From NCBI RefSeq assembly GCF_037042905.1, contig NC_087259.1, forward strand, positions 21,486,001 through 21,550,000: 64,000 bases of DNA, in the 5' to 3' direction. The notes under the pieces were generated by a model. The model did not search any database and was not told the origin of the DNA. It worked only from the letters and a program-made list of their open reading frames with translations. Source of the DNA: Lytechinus pictus (lineage: Eukaryota; Echinodermata; Echinoidea; Temnopleuroida; Toxopneustidae). Positions 1 through 12,579 of this stretch are shown here, one piece after another (positions within the stretch are counted from its first letter, which is position 1; every line of letters starts with the position of its first letter). The position numbers were made by a program, and so were the translations under genes.

Positions 1-660
1 ATTATTCATGTTTTCAGGTTTTCTGGATATACAGTGACAAAGAAATATATATATTGCCAAAGTATGTTATTTATGGTAATTACGTAAATTTCACTGCGTA
101 TAAAAGAAAATCATTGTCAGAAATGAATTCCTTGTCATAGTAAACCATAAAAGCGCTGTGTTATCTATGTTTTTTGGTGTTTTCTGTACATACATTCACA
201 AAAGAGTCTATATATTACACCTATGTTAATTAGCTGATTATGCTAATTACTCTGATTACGATGACTGTTTTACTTACAAAATTAATAAAAACTTAGGTCA
301 TAAATGAATTCCTCGTCACAGGAATCCTGAGAAAAATTGTGTCATTCATAATTTAATATTTCATATGCTAATTCCATGATTATGCTAATAGAAAATTCCC
401 AAGGTTGCCAAGTTTACTTCAAAAACCCATTTAGAACGCAAATCAACAACAAAAAAGTACTTAATACTTTTCTAGGTATGGTAGATTTCTACCGGACTGT
501 TTGTTTATTTATTATATCTTTATTGTCAATATGTCACGGTGCATCGTCACAAACACTGCATATATAGAGTTGCTACCTCCAGTGTGTTGTTACATTCTTT
601 TTAAAATTGTATTAATGATTTTATCTTTGGGGAAATAAATGCTGAATTGGATTGAAAATT
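1..660. repeat. Diverged tandem duplication and possible retrotransposon tail
   Basis: Two blocks about 170 bp apart share GT-rich text, ATATATATT and the closing AAATGAATTCCT(C/T)GTCA; a weaker third block follows near 340. The region ends in AAATAAATGCTGAATTGGATTG (626-650), like the 3' tail of a LINE. The left edge is cut by the window. Confidence 0.35.
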
Positions 661-1167
661 GAATAGTAAGGATTTCGCAGAAATACTTTGCTTTTTGTGT
701 TGCTATCCTCAACAGAATGATTTTTATTTGTCAGGATCTACGTTTTTTTTAATATGATATCAAATTCGATCGTACGTGACAATAGTGAGAAGAGCAATGT
801 GGGGAAAGGGTAGTGGACACAGAGTCAGTCTAGTTCATGTTGCGGATATATTTTGCCATCATGGTTTTGTTATAATGATCTGTATGATGTTTACAGTGAT
901 GATATTCCCAAACAATTTGGAGGTTTTTATCGTCAGCGCAATATAGTATTAAGTAATTCCAAACATACCAAGTGTTATTTACTTGATATTCTATTTCAGC
1001 AATTTTGTTGTAGCTTCTACGGAAATTTATTCTCTTTCTGTGTCAGCTGGGTGAATTCCCGGCCTCATCGCCAGGTTTTTTTTTAATTGTATGTAGTGTT
1101 TACTGGCGGGTGTTTCGTTCCATTGTTACGTTCGTTTGTAAACTACAAAATATTGAGAGTTTATATA

Positions 1168-1985
1168 CAGTGCGTCCCACAAAAAACGAAACCGAGATTT
1201 ATCGATGATTTATCATAACTTAATCGCAAATACAATAGACAAATGACCTACCATTTTAAAGCTTAGAATCTCCTCTTTCGTCTAAAATTACTTAGATTAT
1301 TTCTCATTCACGCATGAGTGAGCAAAAACAATTTGAAAAGGGGATACCAAAAAGTCACTTGGCGGGCCGTATCTGGGTTTTAAAAAGAAAACCACATTTT
1401 TAAAAAGTTCAATATCTGCTCTTTAATTTGATACCTCAATTACAGAATATGGTCAAGAAATAACAAAGTTCTGGTTATTTGAAATAAGGCTTGAATTTCA
1501 ATAATTTCATAAAATGAAGAGGTTTTACAGGCTAGCGTTCAAACTCACTCGACACTCCGTTTTGTTGACGATCAGCCATGCATTAAGTCTTTTGTTACCG
1601 TGCGATAGCTTCAGTGGGAAACCGGTGAAAACGCGTTTATTTAATGAAATTATGGAAATACAAGCATTGTTTCGAGGGATCATAACTTTTTTACTACTTG
1701 ACCATTTTCTGTGATTTAGGTATCAAAGAAAAGAGAAGATATTGAACTTTTTAGCCATGTGATTTTCTTTTTGAAATTCAGATACCCCCGCCAAATGAGT
1801 TTTTGGCATCCTCTCTTCGAATTGTTTTTGCTCAATCATGCGTGAATGAGGAATAATCTAAGTAATACCAGATGAAAGAGGAGATTCTAAGCTTTACATT
1901 GGTAGGTCATTTGTCTATTTTATATATGATTAAGTTATGATAAATCATCGCTAAATCTCGGTTTCGTTTTTTCTGGGACGCACTG
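1168..1985. mobile_element. TA-flanked MITE, Tc1/mariner-type ends (818 bp)
   Basis: Ends CAGTGCGTCCCACAAAAAAC and the inverted match GTTTTTTCTGGGACGCACTG, with long subterminal inverted repeats (about 150 bp) and TA on both sides. The terminal 10 bases resemble the element at 4349, so the two probably share a transposase source. A short ORF inside (1514-1714) resembles no transposase. Confidence 0.85.
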
Positions 1986-1989
1986 TATA

Positions 1990-3620
1990 ATGTATGCATT
2001 TTTATGCAAAATTAAATTGAATTGATTTGAAAACGTTGTTGGTGTCTCAAATTCTTTATCCTTCTAAGGTATAGAGCTCCCAAAATGTTATCGAATCGCT
2101 CATAAAAAGTTATATTCTATCATATTTTGGATTCCCAAAATAAGAAAGATCATGAGCAAACTATTAAACTGAAGATCTGGGTATGCACTTAAAATAAAAA
2201 AAAATAGATCGCTAAATATTTCGTACCTAGACAAGTTAATAGAAAATACATAGCGAACGTATAGTTGTAAATCTATATTGTTTATCTAAGGTTGGAGAAA
2301 TATCTTTATGTTTTGAATACATGTATATTTTTAAAGTATATGAATTGTCTTAGTATTAAAGCTAGAGAAATTATTAGGGTTTTTTACCATTACTTAAGTC
2401 TGTTGCATGGGAAATGATAAGGTACATTGGTTTATTTGACGTAAAGAAAAGGAATTCATTTGGAATAATGATAACATTCCATTTTAATATTTGTATTTTG
2501 ATACATGAAAAATGAAGTTTATAATTATGATTAGTTAGAGTATAATATTTTGTTTGAAGAAATTGTAAATCGATAGCATCGAATGTTTTGTATGAATCTA
2601 TCTAGCAATGCATTTTCCTGTCTTTTGGCTGATAAGGAAAAATTATCTAGTAAATTTGAAAACGTGAAAGAGTAACTTTATTCAAAGATGGAGAACGAAT
2701 AAAACTATTAATCTACAATAAAGGTATGTTCAATATCATGTTGGAGATGTATATCAAGAACCATCCTTTATAACTTTTCAGTCTATGTTTTTTCAATACC
2801 AGTTTCTTTTTATTGGAATCATGTCTTAATTTTAAAAAAAAATACCATTGTAGACAACTTGACATAAGTTTTTAAATTTTGAACAAGATTTGATCTATAA
2901 AAAAATTGTTTAAATCGTGTGATGTAAATGAAAACAAGCAAAATTTGTGAATAAACAGAAGCTACTTTCCATTTTAAAATCGCATTGTAGGCATGTCTAT
3001 TTGAGTTCAGATTATTGAAATACTGGAATTTAATATATAATTCAAGATAAATAGTTGCATAGATGAGAAGACTCTTCGTGCAGGATGATTGGGAAAATAC
3101 CAGCCATACGTAATCTGTAATTGCATGGTGTACTTATATGTATCGAAAATATATTGAAAGCATATTCAAGGGTTAGAAATATGAAGCAAATTCTTTATGA
3201 GTTTATTTTAAGTATACTATTATTGTTTTATTTGGAAAGTTTCAGTAGACCTACAAGCGAGGTTGGAATAGAATGTGGTGGAGAGAAAATTATTACATTG
3301 CTGCGATTTTTACGTTTGATTGTTTGGATAATGTTATTTTACTTCGATCTGAATATAAAAAGAAAGCAAAACTTTTCGGGGGGGGGGGGGTCATATATGC
3401 CGTGAAGTCTGATATTCTTTTTCTGTCAGAAAATTTTGGAAGAAAGTAAAATGCCGCCGTAAAAGTATCGAAATTATGACACCGAGTGGTGCAGGATACG
3501 CCGGGTCCACCCGGCCCTCAGACCATGGATCTATATAGACATCTATAATAATACGTCCATGCTCGGACTAACAGTTTTGTGCGTTTTACGAAATTGGGAC
3601 GGCCAAAAATTGGAATGATA
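1990..3620. other. AT-rich intergenic DNA, nothing recognised
   Basis: Plain AT-rich sequence with short poly-A and poly-T runs and one G run (3380-3390). No ORF with family features, no clear inverted repeat. Confidence 0.5.
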
Positions 3621-3621
3621 G

Positions 3622-3624
<3 letters not shown>

Positions 3625-3659
<35 letters not shown>
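3625..3659. repeat. (GA)n microsatellite
   Basis: About 17 uninterrupted GA units. The flanking 3660-4250 is purine-rich with no coding signal. Confidence 0.95.
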
Positions 3660-3661
<2 letters not shown>

Positions 3662-4348
3662 ACAAATGTACAAAGGAAAAAAAAGAATGATGGAATAATT
3701 TACAATCAGGAATGATATTAGAGAGATACAAACAGGGTATATAAGAAAACATTATAAAGGCTACATATCGGGCCTAATCATAAAGAAGACACCAAAATGG
3801 ATATAATGATGGAAAAAAAGGGAAGAAAACTGAAGGTAAAATATAAGGGTAATAAATAATGAAGCAAACTATTGGAAAGGAGATAAAACAAATCATTTGA
3901 TAAAATTGGGGAAATTTGAAAGCCGAAGCGATGGGATAAAAGATGATAATATAAAAATTGAAAGAGATGTTAGAAGGAAGGTACGAAGAGAAAATATCAG
4001 GATAAAACTAAAAGAATGTAGCCAGAACGATAGAAGAAAAATGGAATAAGCAAGAAGAAGTGAAGCGAATAAGGAATAAAAATATGAAAATAGAAGAAAA
4101 CTTTAAAAAAAAAGAAGAAAGAAATGACAATAAATCAAATGATAACGTAAGATGAGATAGTAAATAGTATATAGGCCTTAACAATAAAACCTGAAGAAAA
4201 TACGAAACAGAAAGAGGAAATGACTTGTGGGACCCCACATTTGTCATGAATTAGTTTGTAAATGCAGTTATTCCATAGACAGCATCAAGCCACGAACATT
4301 TAGAGAATATGCATGTCTGAACAAAACGGTCAAAAATCGACCTATATA

Positions 4349-6494
4349 CAGCGCGTCCCCCAAAAATGTCCCTCTTATATGCGGCTAAATTACTTCAAAA
4401 AATAAAAATTATTCTCATTGAAATGTATGGAAATAGGAAGCTCATCTCTTGTTTTAACTTCTATAAAAATTTCATTGGTCTTGCTTCAGTGGTTTTGAAT
4501 ACACAGTCTATTATGTAACAGTGGTGCTTTTTCAGCCCATTCCAAGTTTGCATGCATGCAGCACTGCAGTGTGTTCTGCACTTTCTATAGCATATCAACC
4601 CCCTTTGACCATTCTGACCAAGGAATTTCCTGATCTGACCAGTGAAATCTCCATGATCTAACCAGGCTCATCAGATCACAACCTTGAGCATGTTCAGAAG
4701 GGCAAAAACAATATTTGACAGCTCATTTCATGTTTGAAAACGGGAGATGCACAAAGATTAAGACAACGGGTCATGTATGTTTCATGCCTAATTCATGCCT
4801 AATACTGTACTGCATTTTTGTTTTTATTACCTTTTTTTAGTTAATAAGCTACTGTGGTCAATTTAATTCAATGTAACTTTTTAAAAGAAAAAAAGTCAAT
4901 TTTTTATCTGGTAAAGTTCCTTTTTCGCACAGGGTGATTAATTTGTGGATTCCCCTTTATTTTTCAGCTTATTTTACTCATCCATCATTCACATTTTCTT
5001 TCAAGTTGGTGTACTGATTCCCCTTATCAACCATCAAAAAACTTGTCCTTCTGAACATGCCCAAGTTTATGATTTGATGAGCCTGGATATGAAATGTCCC
5101 TGCTCAGATCCTGGATGTAAAAATGGGGGTTAACATGCCATAGACAATGCAGATATGCATCAATGCTGCAAACTTTAGCAATTCTTTAGAACAATTGCCA
5201 TTTAATATTAAATTGGACAATATAGACATTGAAGTTGTTACTACAACAAAAATTTTAGGTCTCATAATAGACAACAAATTATCTTGGAAAACACACATTG
5301 ACTTTATATGTCGTACAATTTCACGCAATATTGGTGTTATCAACAAAGTTAAATTTTTCTTCCAACTTCCTCCCTAAAAATGCTTTATTCAACATTAATT
5401 TTACCATATCTAAATTATGGAGCAATTGTTTGGGGAAATACACACTCAACCAACCTTGATAGAATATTGCTTTTACAAAAGAAGGCATTGCGTGTTATTT
5501 TCAACATGTCCTGGATATCCCACACAGATCAGTTGTTTTTCAACAATAACATTCTAAAAATAAAAACACTGTATCAATATAACTTAGGTCAATTCATGTA
5601 TCAGTTAAACAATAATATGTTACCACCCATATTTAATTCTTCATTTAACAAAAACAAAAATCTTCACAAATATCCCACACGTCAATCAGATGAATTCCAT
5701 TTACAACTACCCCGGACCATCCTTGCAAAATCAATTTTTACTTTTGAAGGCCATAAACTCTGGGGAACTATTAATTATAACATCAAAGAATCACCAAGCC
5801 TTAATTCTTTCAAATATAAGTGTAAAAAAAATCTCCAAGATAACCATTTAATTTGAATCTTCATCACTCAAACTCTTGTATTTTTTTAATCAAACATAAT
5901 TATCATGTGACGTACACTTTTCCATCTCTTTCGTTTTCCTGTTGATCAACGAGGTCCGTTTGTGAGTGCTGGGGCTGGATTCTGGAGACCTTTAATCTCT
6001 CTTTTTTCTTATTTCCTTTTTCTATTTTAATTTCCCCTATTTATTTTTAATTTAACTGGTTTATGCTCAAGTTGTTATTTTGATTTTTATATGCTATGTA
6101 ACTACAAGAATATTTATAAGGAGGCTGCACTCTACAAGCTCCGCTTTTTAGCAGCCTCCTCCATTTACAACCTGATATGTAATAATCTTGAATATAATTT
6201 TTGTACAGGGATACTTGAAATATGTTTTGTTATTTATATATCAACATGTACAAAACAAACTGTAATTGTTGAAAATGGAAATAAACGAAATGAATGAAAC
6301 TTGGAATGGGCTAAAATGCACCACTGTTACGTAACGGAGTGTGTATTCAAAACCGCTGAAGCGCGACCATTGAAATTTTCATAGAAGTTAGATCATGGAA
6401 TGAGCTTTCTACTCATGAACATTATTTGAAAATACTACCACATTTTAAAATTAATTCAGTCCTATGTCAGAGGGACATTTTTTGGGAGGCGCTG
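4349..6494. mobile_element. TA-flanked terminal-inverted-repeat element split by a retrotransposon
   Basis: The left end CAGCGCGTCCCCCAAAAA and the right end TTTTTTGGGAGGCGCTG are inverted copies. Similarity continues inward for about 190 bp (4349-4545 versus 6299-6494). TA lies on both outer sides. A further inner inverted pair (around 4650-4715 and 5040-5090) belongs to the same element. No transposase frame, so non-autonomous. The retrotransposon sits in the right arm. Confidence 0.8.
5131..6298 (+). mobile_element. 5'-truncated non-LTR retrotransposon (CR1/Jockey-like), RT C-terminal remnant
   Basis: Two overlapping-frame pieces (5147-5377 and 5380-5856) read as the end of a reverse transcriptase and its tail. 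The landmarks are LGLIIDNKLSWKTHI, then LILPYLNYGAIVWGNT and LLLQKKALRVIF, typical of CR1/L2/Jockey-type elements. A stop and a one-base shift at about 5376-5380 break the frame. The palm-domain catalytic residues and any endonuclease are missing. The 3' end is an A-rich tail (AATAAACGAAATGAATGA) directly against the arm of the host element, as expected for target-primed insertion of a 5'-truncated copy. Confidence 0.85.
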
Positions 6495-6659
6495 TACGTT
6501 TTAATTTGGTAATAGTTTACATAATATCGGTTGATTTTATTGTAACAATATTTTTGGACAGACACAATTTACACCAAAACCCTTTTTTTAATAGAGTGTG
6601 GACTCTTGGGAAAAACTTGAACCTTTTTTGTCCTGTATACTTGGAACCATATAGAAAAT

Positions 6660-6830
6660 AGGGCTCCCAAAAAGGTTCTTTGCGTGATCAAGAACCCTAA
6701 ATGATTTATAAAGAACCTAACAAAAAGTGTTCCAAAGTGGCTAAGGTAATTTAGAACCTTTTAGGGAACCTCTAAAGGTTCCAAATACGAGACAAGCATA
6801 GAACCCTCTAAGAACCATTGAGAATGTGGG
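6660..6830. repeat. AGGTTCT/AGAACCT-rich inverted motif cluster
   Basis: Repeated GGTTCTTTG, AAGAACC, AGAACCT and GGAACC words in both orientations over 170 bp; probably a small decayed foldback element. The DNA on to 7330 shows nothing further. Confidence 0.35.
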
Positions 6831-7334
6831 CTTACCATATTGCCGGTTGAACAGTTGAAGCCAACTCAGATAATCTATAAAGAAAATAATGATTACTGAT
6901 GTTTGTCTTGTTGTGTTGCTTATTTCTGAAGTGCAAGCTCGCAGAAAACAAATCGTGGACTCGGACTCCGGATGATCTAAAACAATAGCTTCAGTCTCCG
7001 TCTCTGCATTCTTGGTTGCTAAACTTTATGTGTTGACTCAAAACGTGGGGATAGAGTGAAAATGTCAAAAGTTTGTAACTGAATTCCCCAAATGGAGGAT
7101 TATTCCTTCCTACATATCTAACGTATGATCATGATCATCAATCCTGAGAAGCTGAATACTCGATAAAAACTGTAGCTACGCCCATCTTAGACAACCAATC
7201 ATGGCAATTCGCGCATGCTCTCTTGATCTATATATAGGGGCGGTGATTCGCTTCACGATTCGGGTATATGAGCACCCCCCATGTGCGGAAATCTGTCCCG
7301 AAAGGTAGGGGGACCACAGGGGCAGATCCAGCCT

Positions 7335-9490
7335 TTGCCAATAGGGGGGGGGGGCAATTTTTTTTTTCAGCCATATGTTAAACCCCGATCGGCCGCTCGA
7401 AGATGATTTATGTTTGTTTAATTGAAGGGGTAGTCCCCATGGTCAGTTCTTAGCTTTATTCTTATGAATCAACATAAAATATATAATATCATAATCCTTA
7501 TTTATATAATGCGAGCGCGAGTAAATTTTTTTGTGTGTGGAAATTTTATGTATTTTTTCCTAAATTTGAACATTCTGGGCAATGTTTGTTATTCTGAAAA
7601 AGATGTGTATGCAACTAAATAATTACTAAGAACGCAAAGTGTGAGCAGAAATTAACTGATAGAAAAGGTACCTGTTAAAGACTGCTTGCAGTTAGCCATG
7701 AAGATTTTACATATTTCAACAATCAAATAATGCGAAGCGCGAGCTGAAACTTTTTTGAAATTTTTCCTAAAGAATGGAAATTCTAAGCACTTTTTGTTAC
7801 TTAAACATAATATGTGTATAACTAAACAATGCGAACGCGAAGCGCGAGCGGACAATTTTGAGATTTAGACCTAAGAACGAGACACTCTATTCATGTTTTG
7901 TAAATCATGAAAAGGATGAGTAATTGGGGGTCTTCCTCACGTTAATAATGCGAGTGAAAAGTGCAGCCAGAAAATGTTTATATGCGTTTAATTTGAACTG
8001 ATCAAACAGGTACTTGCTTGCAGTTAGCCATGAAGACGTTACATATTTCAACAATCAGATAATGCTATATAGCGCGAATCGCGAGTTGAAAAATTTTGAC
8101 ATTTCTACAAAAAGAATCGAACATTTTAATCATTTTTTGTAATCGTGAACAGGGTAGTTATATAACTAAACAATTGATGCAAGCGAAGCGCAAGCAGAAA
8201 ACTTCGAGATTTAGACCTAAAAACGGGACACTCTATTCATGTTTTGTAAATCATAAAAAGGATGAGTAATAGGGGATCTTTCTACATATATAATGCGAGC
8301 AAAAAGCTCGACCAGAACATTTTTTATATTATGATCTGAAACTGGATAATGATTTAAATAGAGAACAAGTTGAATATCTGAATAAAATCGCGCGCGTGTT
8401 TCAGATTTAGACCTTGAATCTAGGCATTCTACACATCTTTTATCGTGAAAATCAAAGCGAGCGCGAAGCGCGAGCTTAAACTATTTTGAATTCCGATCTG
8501 AAAAAAGAGTCAGCTCTATATTTCAAGCACTTATTAGGAACATTGTGAGGTGGAAATGTATCGCACTTAATAAAGAGCTGATATTTTTTATTATTATTAC
8601 TTTGAGTTTTGACATAGGACCGGCACATCCTTAGGACATGTCATATGAAAATGATGACTATCTTCCTATTCCTCTTGCTAAGCGCGAAATGAAACAAAAG
8701 GGACAATTTAATCATTAAATTAATATCTTATTCATTAATGCCTAATGAGGGCGAGAAATCTGATGATATTATGGCCTGAAATCTGGACATTTCAAGCACT
8801 TTTGTAATTATAAATAGAATGCATCAATTGAAATATTTTCTAACCATTAATGCGAGCGCAAATCGCCAACTGTCAAATCAATATTGAGACATATATAACT
8901 CGCCAATCAAAATGCGAGCGAGTAGCGCTATCTGCTACGTTTTGACAATCAGACTTGAAAAGGGATATTTTTTCAAACTAAATGGAATACAAATTTGCGA
9001 GCGTTCAGCGCAAGCAGAAAATGTCAATATTTAGACCATAAAGCTGTCATTTGTACAGAGCACTTAAAAAAAATCAGTTTGTAAATCACACAAAATAATG
9101 AAAGTTCGATTTCCGAGGTGAAATGTGTAATGCATATTGACTTCCAAACTTGATATTTAAGCTCCATATTATATCACCTAACAGGCAATGCGAGCGCGAA
9201 GCGCGAGCGAAAATTTTATATAGGGACATGAAATATTCTTTTTATTTTTCAAGTCTTCCCCTCATCTTATTTTATTCACTCTGGAAAATTTGACAAGCAA
9301 AAAAAAAAGAAGAAAAAAAAGGTTTTCACCCAAAATATAAGGTCATTTAGTCCAAAATACATGTTCATTTCGAATGTGAATGATGTATTTTTCTCCATCA
9401 TAAAAGACAAAAAATAGTAGGGGGGACATTTGATATTGTGTCCCCCCTACTATTTTTGGTAGGGGGGACACGTCCCCCTGTCCCCCCTGG
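7335..9490. repeat. Degenerate array built on the palindromic core GCGCGAAGCGCGAGC
   Basis: More than ten copies of variants of GCGAGCGCGAAGCGCGAGC (for example 7830, 8458, 9190), spaced irregularly by about 100-200 bp. Conserved spacers such as AGATTTAGACCTAA, GGACACTCTATTCATG and AGTTAGCCATGAAGA recur. A poly-G tract lies at the left end and a perfect hairpin with 6-G/6-C runs at the right (9409-9456). The whole unit looks like one repeat family rather than a simple satellite. Confidence 0.8.
9409..9456. repeat. Perfect hairpin AATAGTAGGGGGGACA / TGTCCCCCCTACTATT
   Basis: Stem of about 18-19 bp with a loop of about 10 bases, then a further partial copy to 9490. It marks the right edge of the GCGAAGCGC array. 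Confidence 0.85.
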
Positions 9491-9594
9491 GATTTCCGCC
9501 CATGGCACCCCCTAACTCCTTTCGATTATTTTGAGAAAAAAAAGTGGGAGCTAAAGCCCATCCAATACCCCCCCCCCCCCCTCGTTTCCGCATA

Positions 9595-9955
9595 CATTCG
9601 TAATTCCGAAGCTTCGTTATTCCGAAGGTTCGGATATTCCGGAGGTTCGTTATTCCGAAGGTTCGTTAGTCCGAAAACGAAATGTTATAGAACCTTATTT
9701 CGTTTTCGGACTAACGAACCTTCGGAACAACGAACCTTATTTCGTTTTCGGATTAACGAACCTTCGGAACATCGAACCTTATTTCGTTTTCGCATTGTCG
9801 AACCTTCGGAATAACGCCACAAATATTCGGATTAACGAACATCGAGGTATAGGCAATTTACGTGTATCGGAATTACGAACCTTCGGAATAAAGAACCTTC
9901 GGAATAAAGAACCTTCGGAATTACGAACCTTCGGAATTACGAAGTGTAACCCTCG
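9595..9955. repeat. TTCCGAAGGTTCG tandem/inverted array
   Basis: About 20 copies of TTCCGAAGGTTCGTTA and its complement TAACGAACCTTCGGAA. The left half runs in one orientation and the right half in the other, with CGTTTTCGGACTAACG spacers between. A foldback-type array; the flanking 9957-11580 is AT-rich and shows nothing recognised. Confidence 0.9.
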
Positions 9956-9956
9956 T

Positions 9957-11580
9957 TTCTACGGTCCATTTATGATTATGTATCATGCCTTTAATTTGTC
10001 ATGGTGTGAATTATTGCAATTTTAGAACAATAATATTGGTGGCCTCTGTGGCCATGCTTCAAAATTTTGTTTTCTTGAAAAAATATTTATTCATTCAATC
10101 ATTCATTCAAATAAACATTTACTATCTCCCATTTGCACACAATATCACGTTTCAATATAAATTATAGACAATTATTTGTCACAAAAGAGTATATATACCA
10201 GATTTGTTAACAGAAGAAGGCGCCATACAAAAGCTTTTAGGGAATACTGAAAAGGGAACGATTCCTCCCAGTAAATTTCCTTATTCCCGTGCCCGGGATC
10301 TCCTGTATATCTCTTCTCTTCACAAAAAAGACAAAAGATGAATGTTGCATTTCATTTGTTAAACTTTAATTGTCTTTTGTTATTATTGATGCAGGTCATT
10401 TCATGAATAGATTAATATTTATTTCGGCAAATATTTTGCCGAAACTGAACAATATTGTTGATCGGATTGTTGATAACATAAACAGCATCAATGCTGACGG
10501 TATATTTTCGCGAGAAGATGATTACATGGAACAAAATAATGTAACTCCATGCATTTGGTTATTTAAAAGAAGTTCCCTGCATAACTACTTCTAGGATATA
10601 AAACCCGTCATTACGTACCTGTATCTGTGTTGGTCTTCATAAAGTCAGAGTTTACACGAATTAATCAACTAATCTAACTTTAACAACAATTAATTGACAA
10701 ATTAATTAAAGACAAATTAAATTAAAGACAAATGAATACCCTCTAGCGATTAACAATTAATTGATTTCCCAAAGCATATAAACTAATTTTCTGGCAATAA
10801 AGAATCAAGAATCAATAATTTAAAATTTCTCAGATTAAATCTAAATAATTGATGTGGCTCAGTTTCATGTCCATTAACATGATTAATATACGTTGAAAGT
10901 ATACAGGCCTTACAGTAGAAGTAAAACAAAAAATGTAATCACCATCCTTAATTGAGTTTGAATAATTGATGTATTTTACAAGGCTTATAATACTTTCACA
11001 TCTACCATGTTTTTTTACGGTTCTTACTGAATTATTTGTTTCAATTAGGCCCTAATAATGCATTTTAGAATTAAATTTCCTTTGTCAGTTTGTTGGGTAC
11101 GACTCTACAATCATACTAATAGTGTATAATGCCATATCCTTGCCTTGGTGATATTAGATTTTGATAAAGTCTATGTTTTTCTATATAATATTGAAAAGGC
11201 CTGTTTGTTGGGGGAGGTCATTGTCTCCTTCCAATTAGGTCCGAAAGTTTCAGTCGAATTTTGTCTGGTGACTCTTTGGTCTAATAGACTTTCTTGGTGA
11301 AATTCTTAGGTAATCCGTTTATAACACCGAATTAACATCGGGAGGGGGTCACTGACACTGAAGACACCCCCTCCCCTATTTTGGAAGAGGGGTGGCAAAA
11401 GTGTTTTTAAGAAAGGGTCCAGAGGAGAAGAAGCGAGCAAGCAATTAAGCACAAAAAAAATCATATTTTTATGAGAATCTAACTCTGTGATAGATTCTGG
11501 CAGGTGATATTCAGAAATAATGTCATAGTTTATACTTTTTTCGTTTAGTGTTCTTTCGTTTCTCTTTTATTTTGTTCTAG
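9957..11580. other. AT-rich intergenic DNA, nothing recognised
   Basis: AATTAATT-rich stretch at 10650-10780 with repeated ATTAATTGACAAATTAATT words; otherwise no gene or repeat boundary seen. At 11580 a T-rich tract ending TTCTAG precedes a 65-codon frame that is not convincing. Confidence 0.4.
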
Positions 11581-11982
11581 GGCCATGGCCCACGACAGTA
11601 CGCCAGTGTTATGTGGGGTCCGGTCAAGGGAGGCGCACCTAGAACCTCAGCCAATTAAAACCCTAAAGATCGCCGCTATTTGTAATCAATTCAATAAAGG
11701 AGGAGGGTTTTATACAACACATTCAACGCAGTGGCGTAATAAACTAAGCGTTTTGAAGGACACAACTTGGCAAATGTATTGAAAATTTTATTTTTAAAAG
11801 TCGCTAGCCTTTTGAAAATGAATATCTAATTACGTAACACATGTTGACATTATATTAATTAAATATGATATCGTATTTCACCCTTTTTCTTTCATTTCCT
11901 TTGGTAGCCCAATTTCCTTTTTTTTTTCTTGGTTGTGAAAACACCCCCCATATGTATGCCAGTGGTTCAACGTCAAGCTTAA

Positions 11983-12575
11983 AGGGGAATCCAGCCTTGG
12001 CAATAAAATGTTGTGTTGGGAAGGAGAACAATAAATTAAACAGAATGTTGGAAGTTTGAAAGAAATCGGACAAGCAATAAGAAAGTTATAGCTGCTTTAA
12101 AATTGAGATCACTAATACTATGTAGATTTCAAATTGGCAACTTGGTAATCAAATTATGACAAGGGGCAAGGACAACATTCCCATAGGCCATGTACTTTAT
12201 TATCAGTGATTTGTGGTTTTCTCCTAAGTACCCATTCCCTTGGGGCAGTAATCTAACTATAACCCAGGTAGTATATTGTTTTATGTCCTCATGAAAGAAA
12301 AATATAATTTGAAATAAAACTTTTGGGAAAAATGACATTTTAGCCAAAATATGTATTGGAGTATATGGAAGAGTAGTCCTTGCCTTACATTACTATGACA
12401 TTCCATAAGCGGCCAATTTGAAGTCTCTATGGGTATAGTGATTACCAACATTTACAACTTTTAAAAATTCATAACTTTCTTGTTGTTTGTCCAATATTGT
12501 TCAAACTTTCACCTATCAACTTGTCTGATTGTACTTTTCCTTATAAAAACGAGTTTTTATTTGGGTTGGACAGAG
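11983..12575. mobile_element. TTAA-type MITE, third family, right end decayed
   Basis: The left end is TTAA then AGGGGAATCCAGCC. Subterminal words ATAAGAAAGTTATA and TTCATAACTTTCTTGTTG are inverted, as in the other TTAA MITEs here. The right end (GGGTTGGACAG) no longer matches the left tip. Confidence 0.5.
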
Positions 12576-12579
12576 GCCC

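Noticed and set aside
5380-5856. An independent gene encoding a 158-residue protein
   Set aside because: It is the end of a retrotransposon reverse transcriptase, broken from its upstream part by a frameshift.
7335-9490. CRISPR-like array because of regular short repeats
   Set aside because: Eukaryotic context, unequal spacing, degenerate repeats and repeated (not unique) spacers.
11585-11782. 65-codon ORF following a T-rich tract and TTCTAG
   Set aside because: Looks like a possible exon start but has no partner exon, no family resemblance and no donor.
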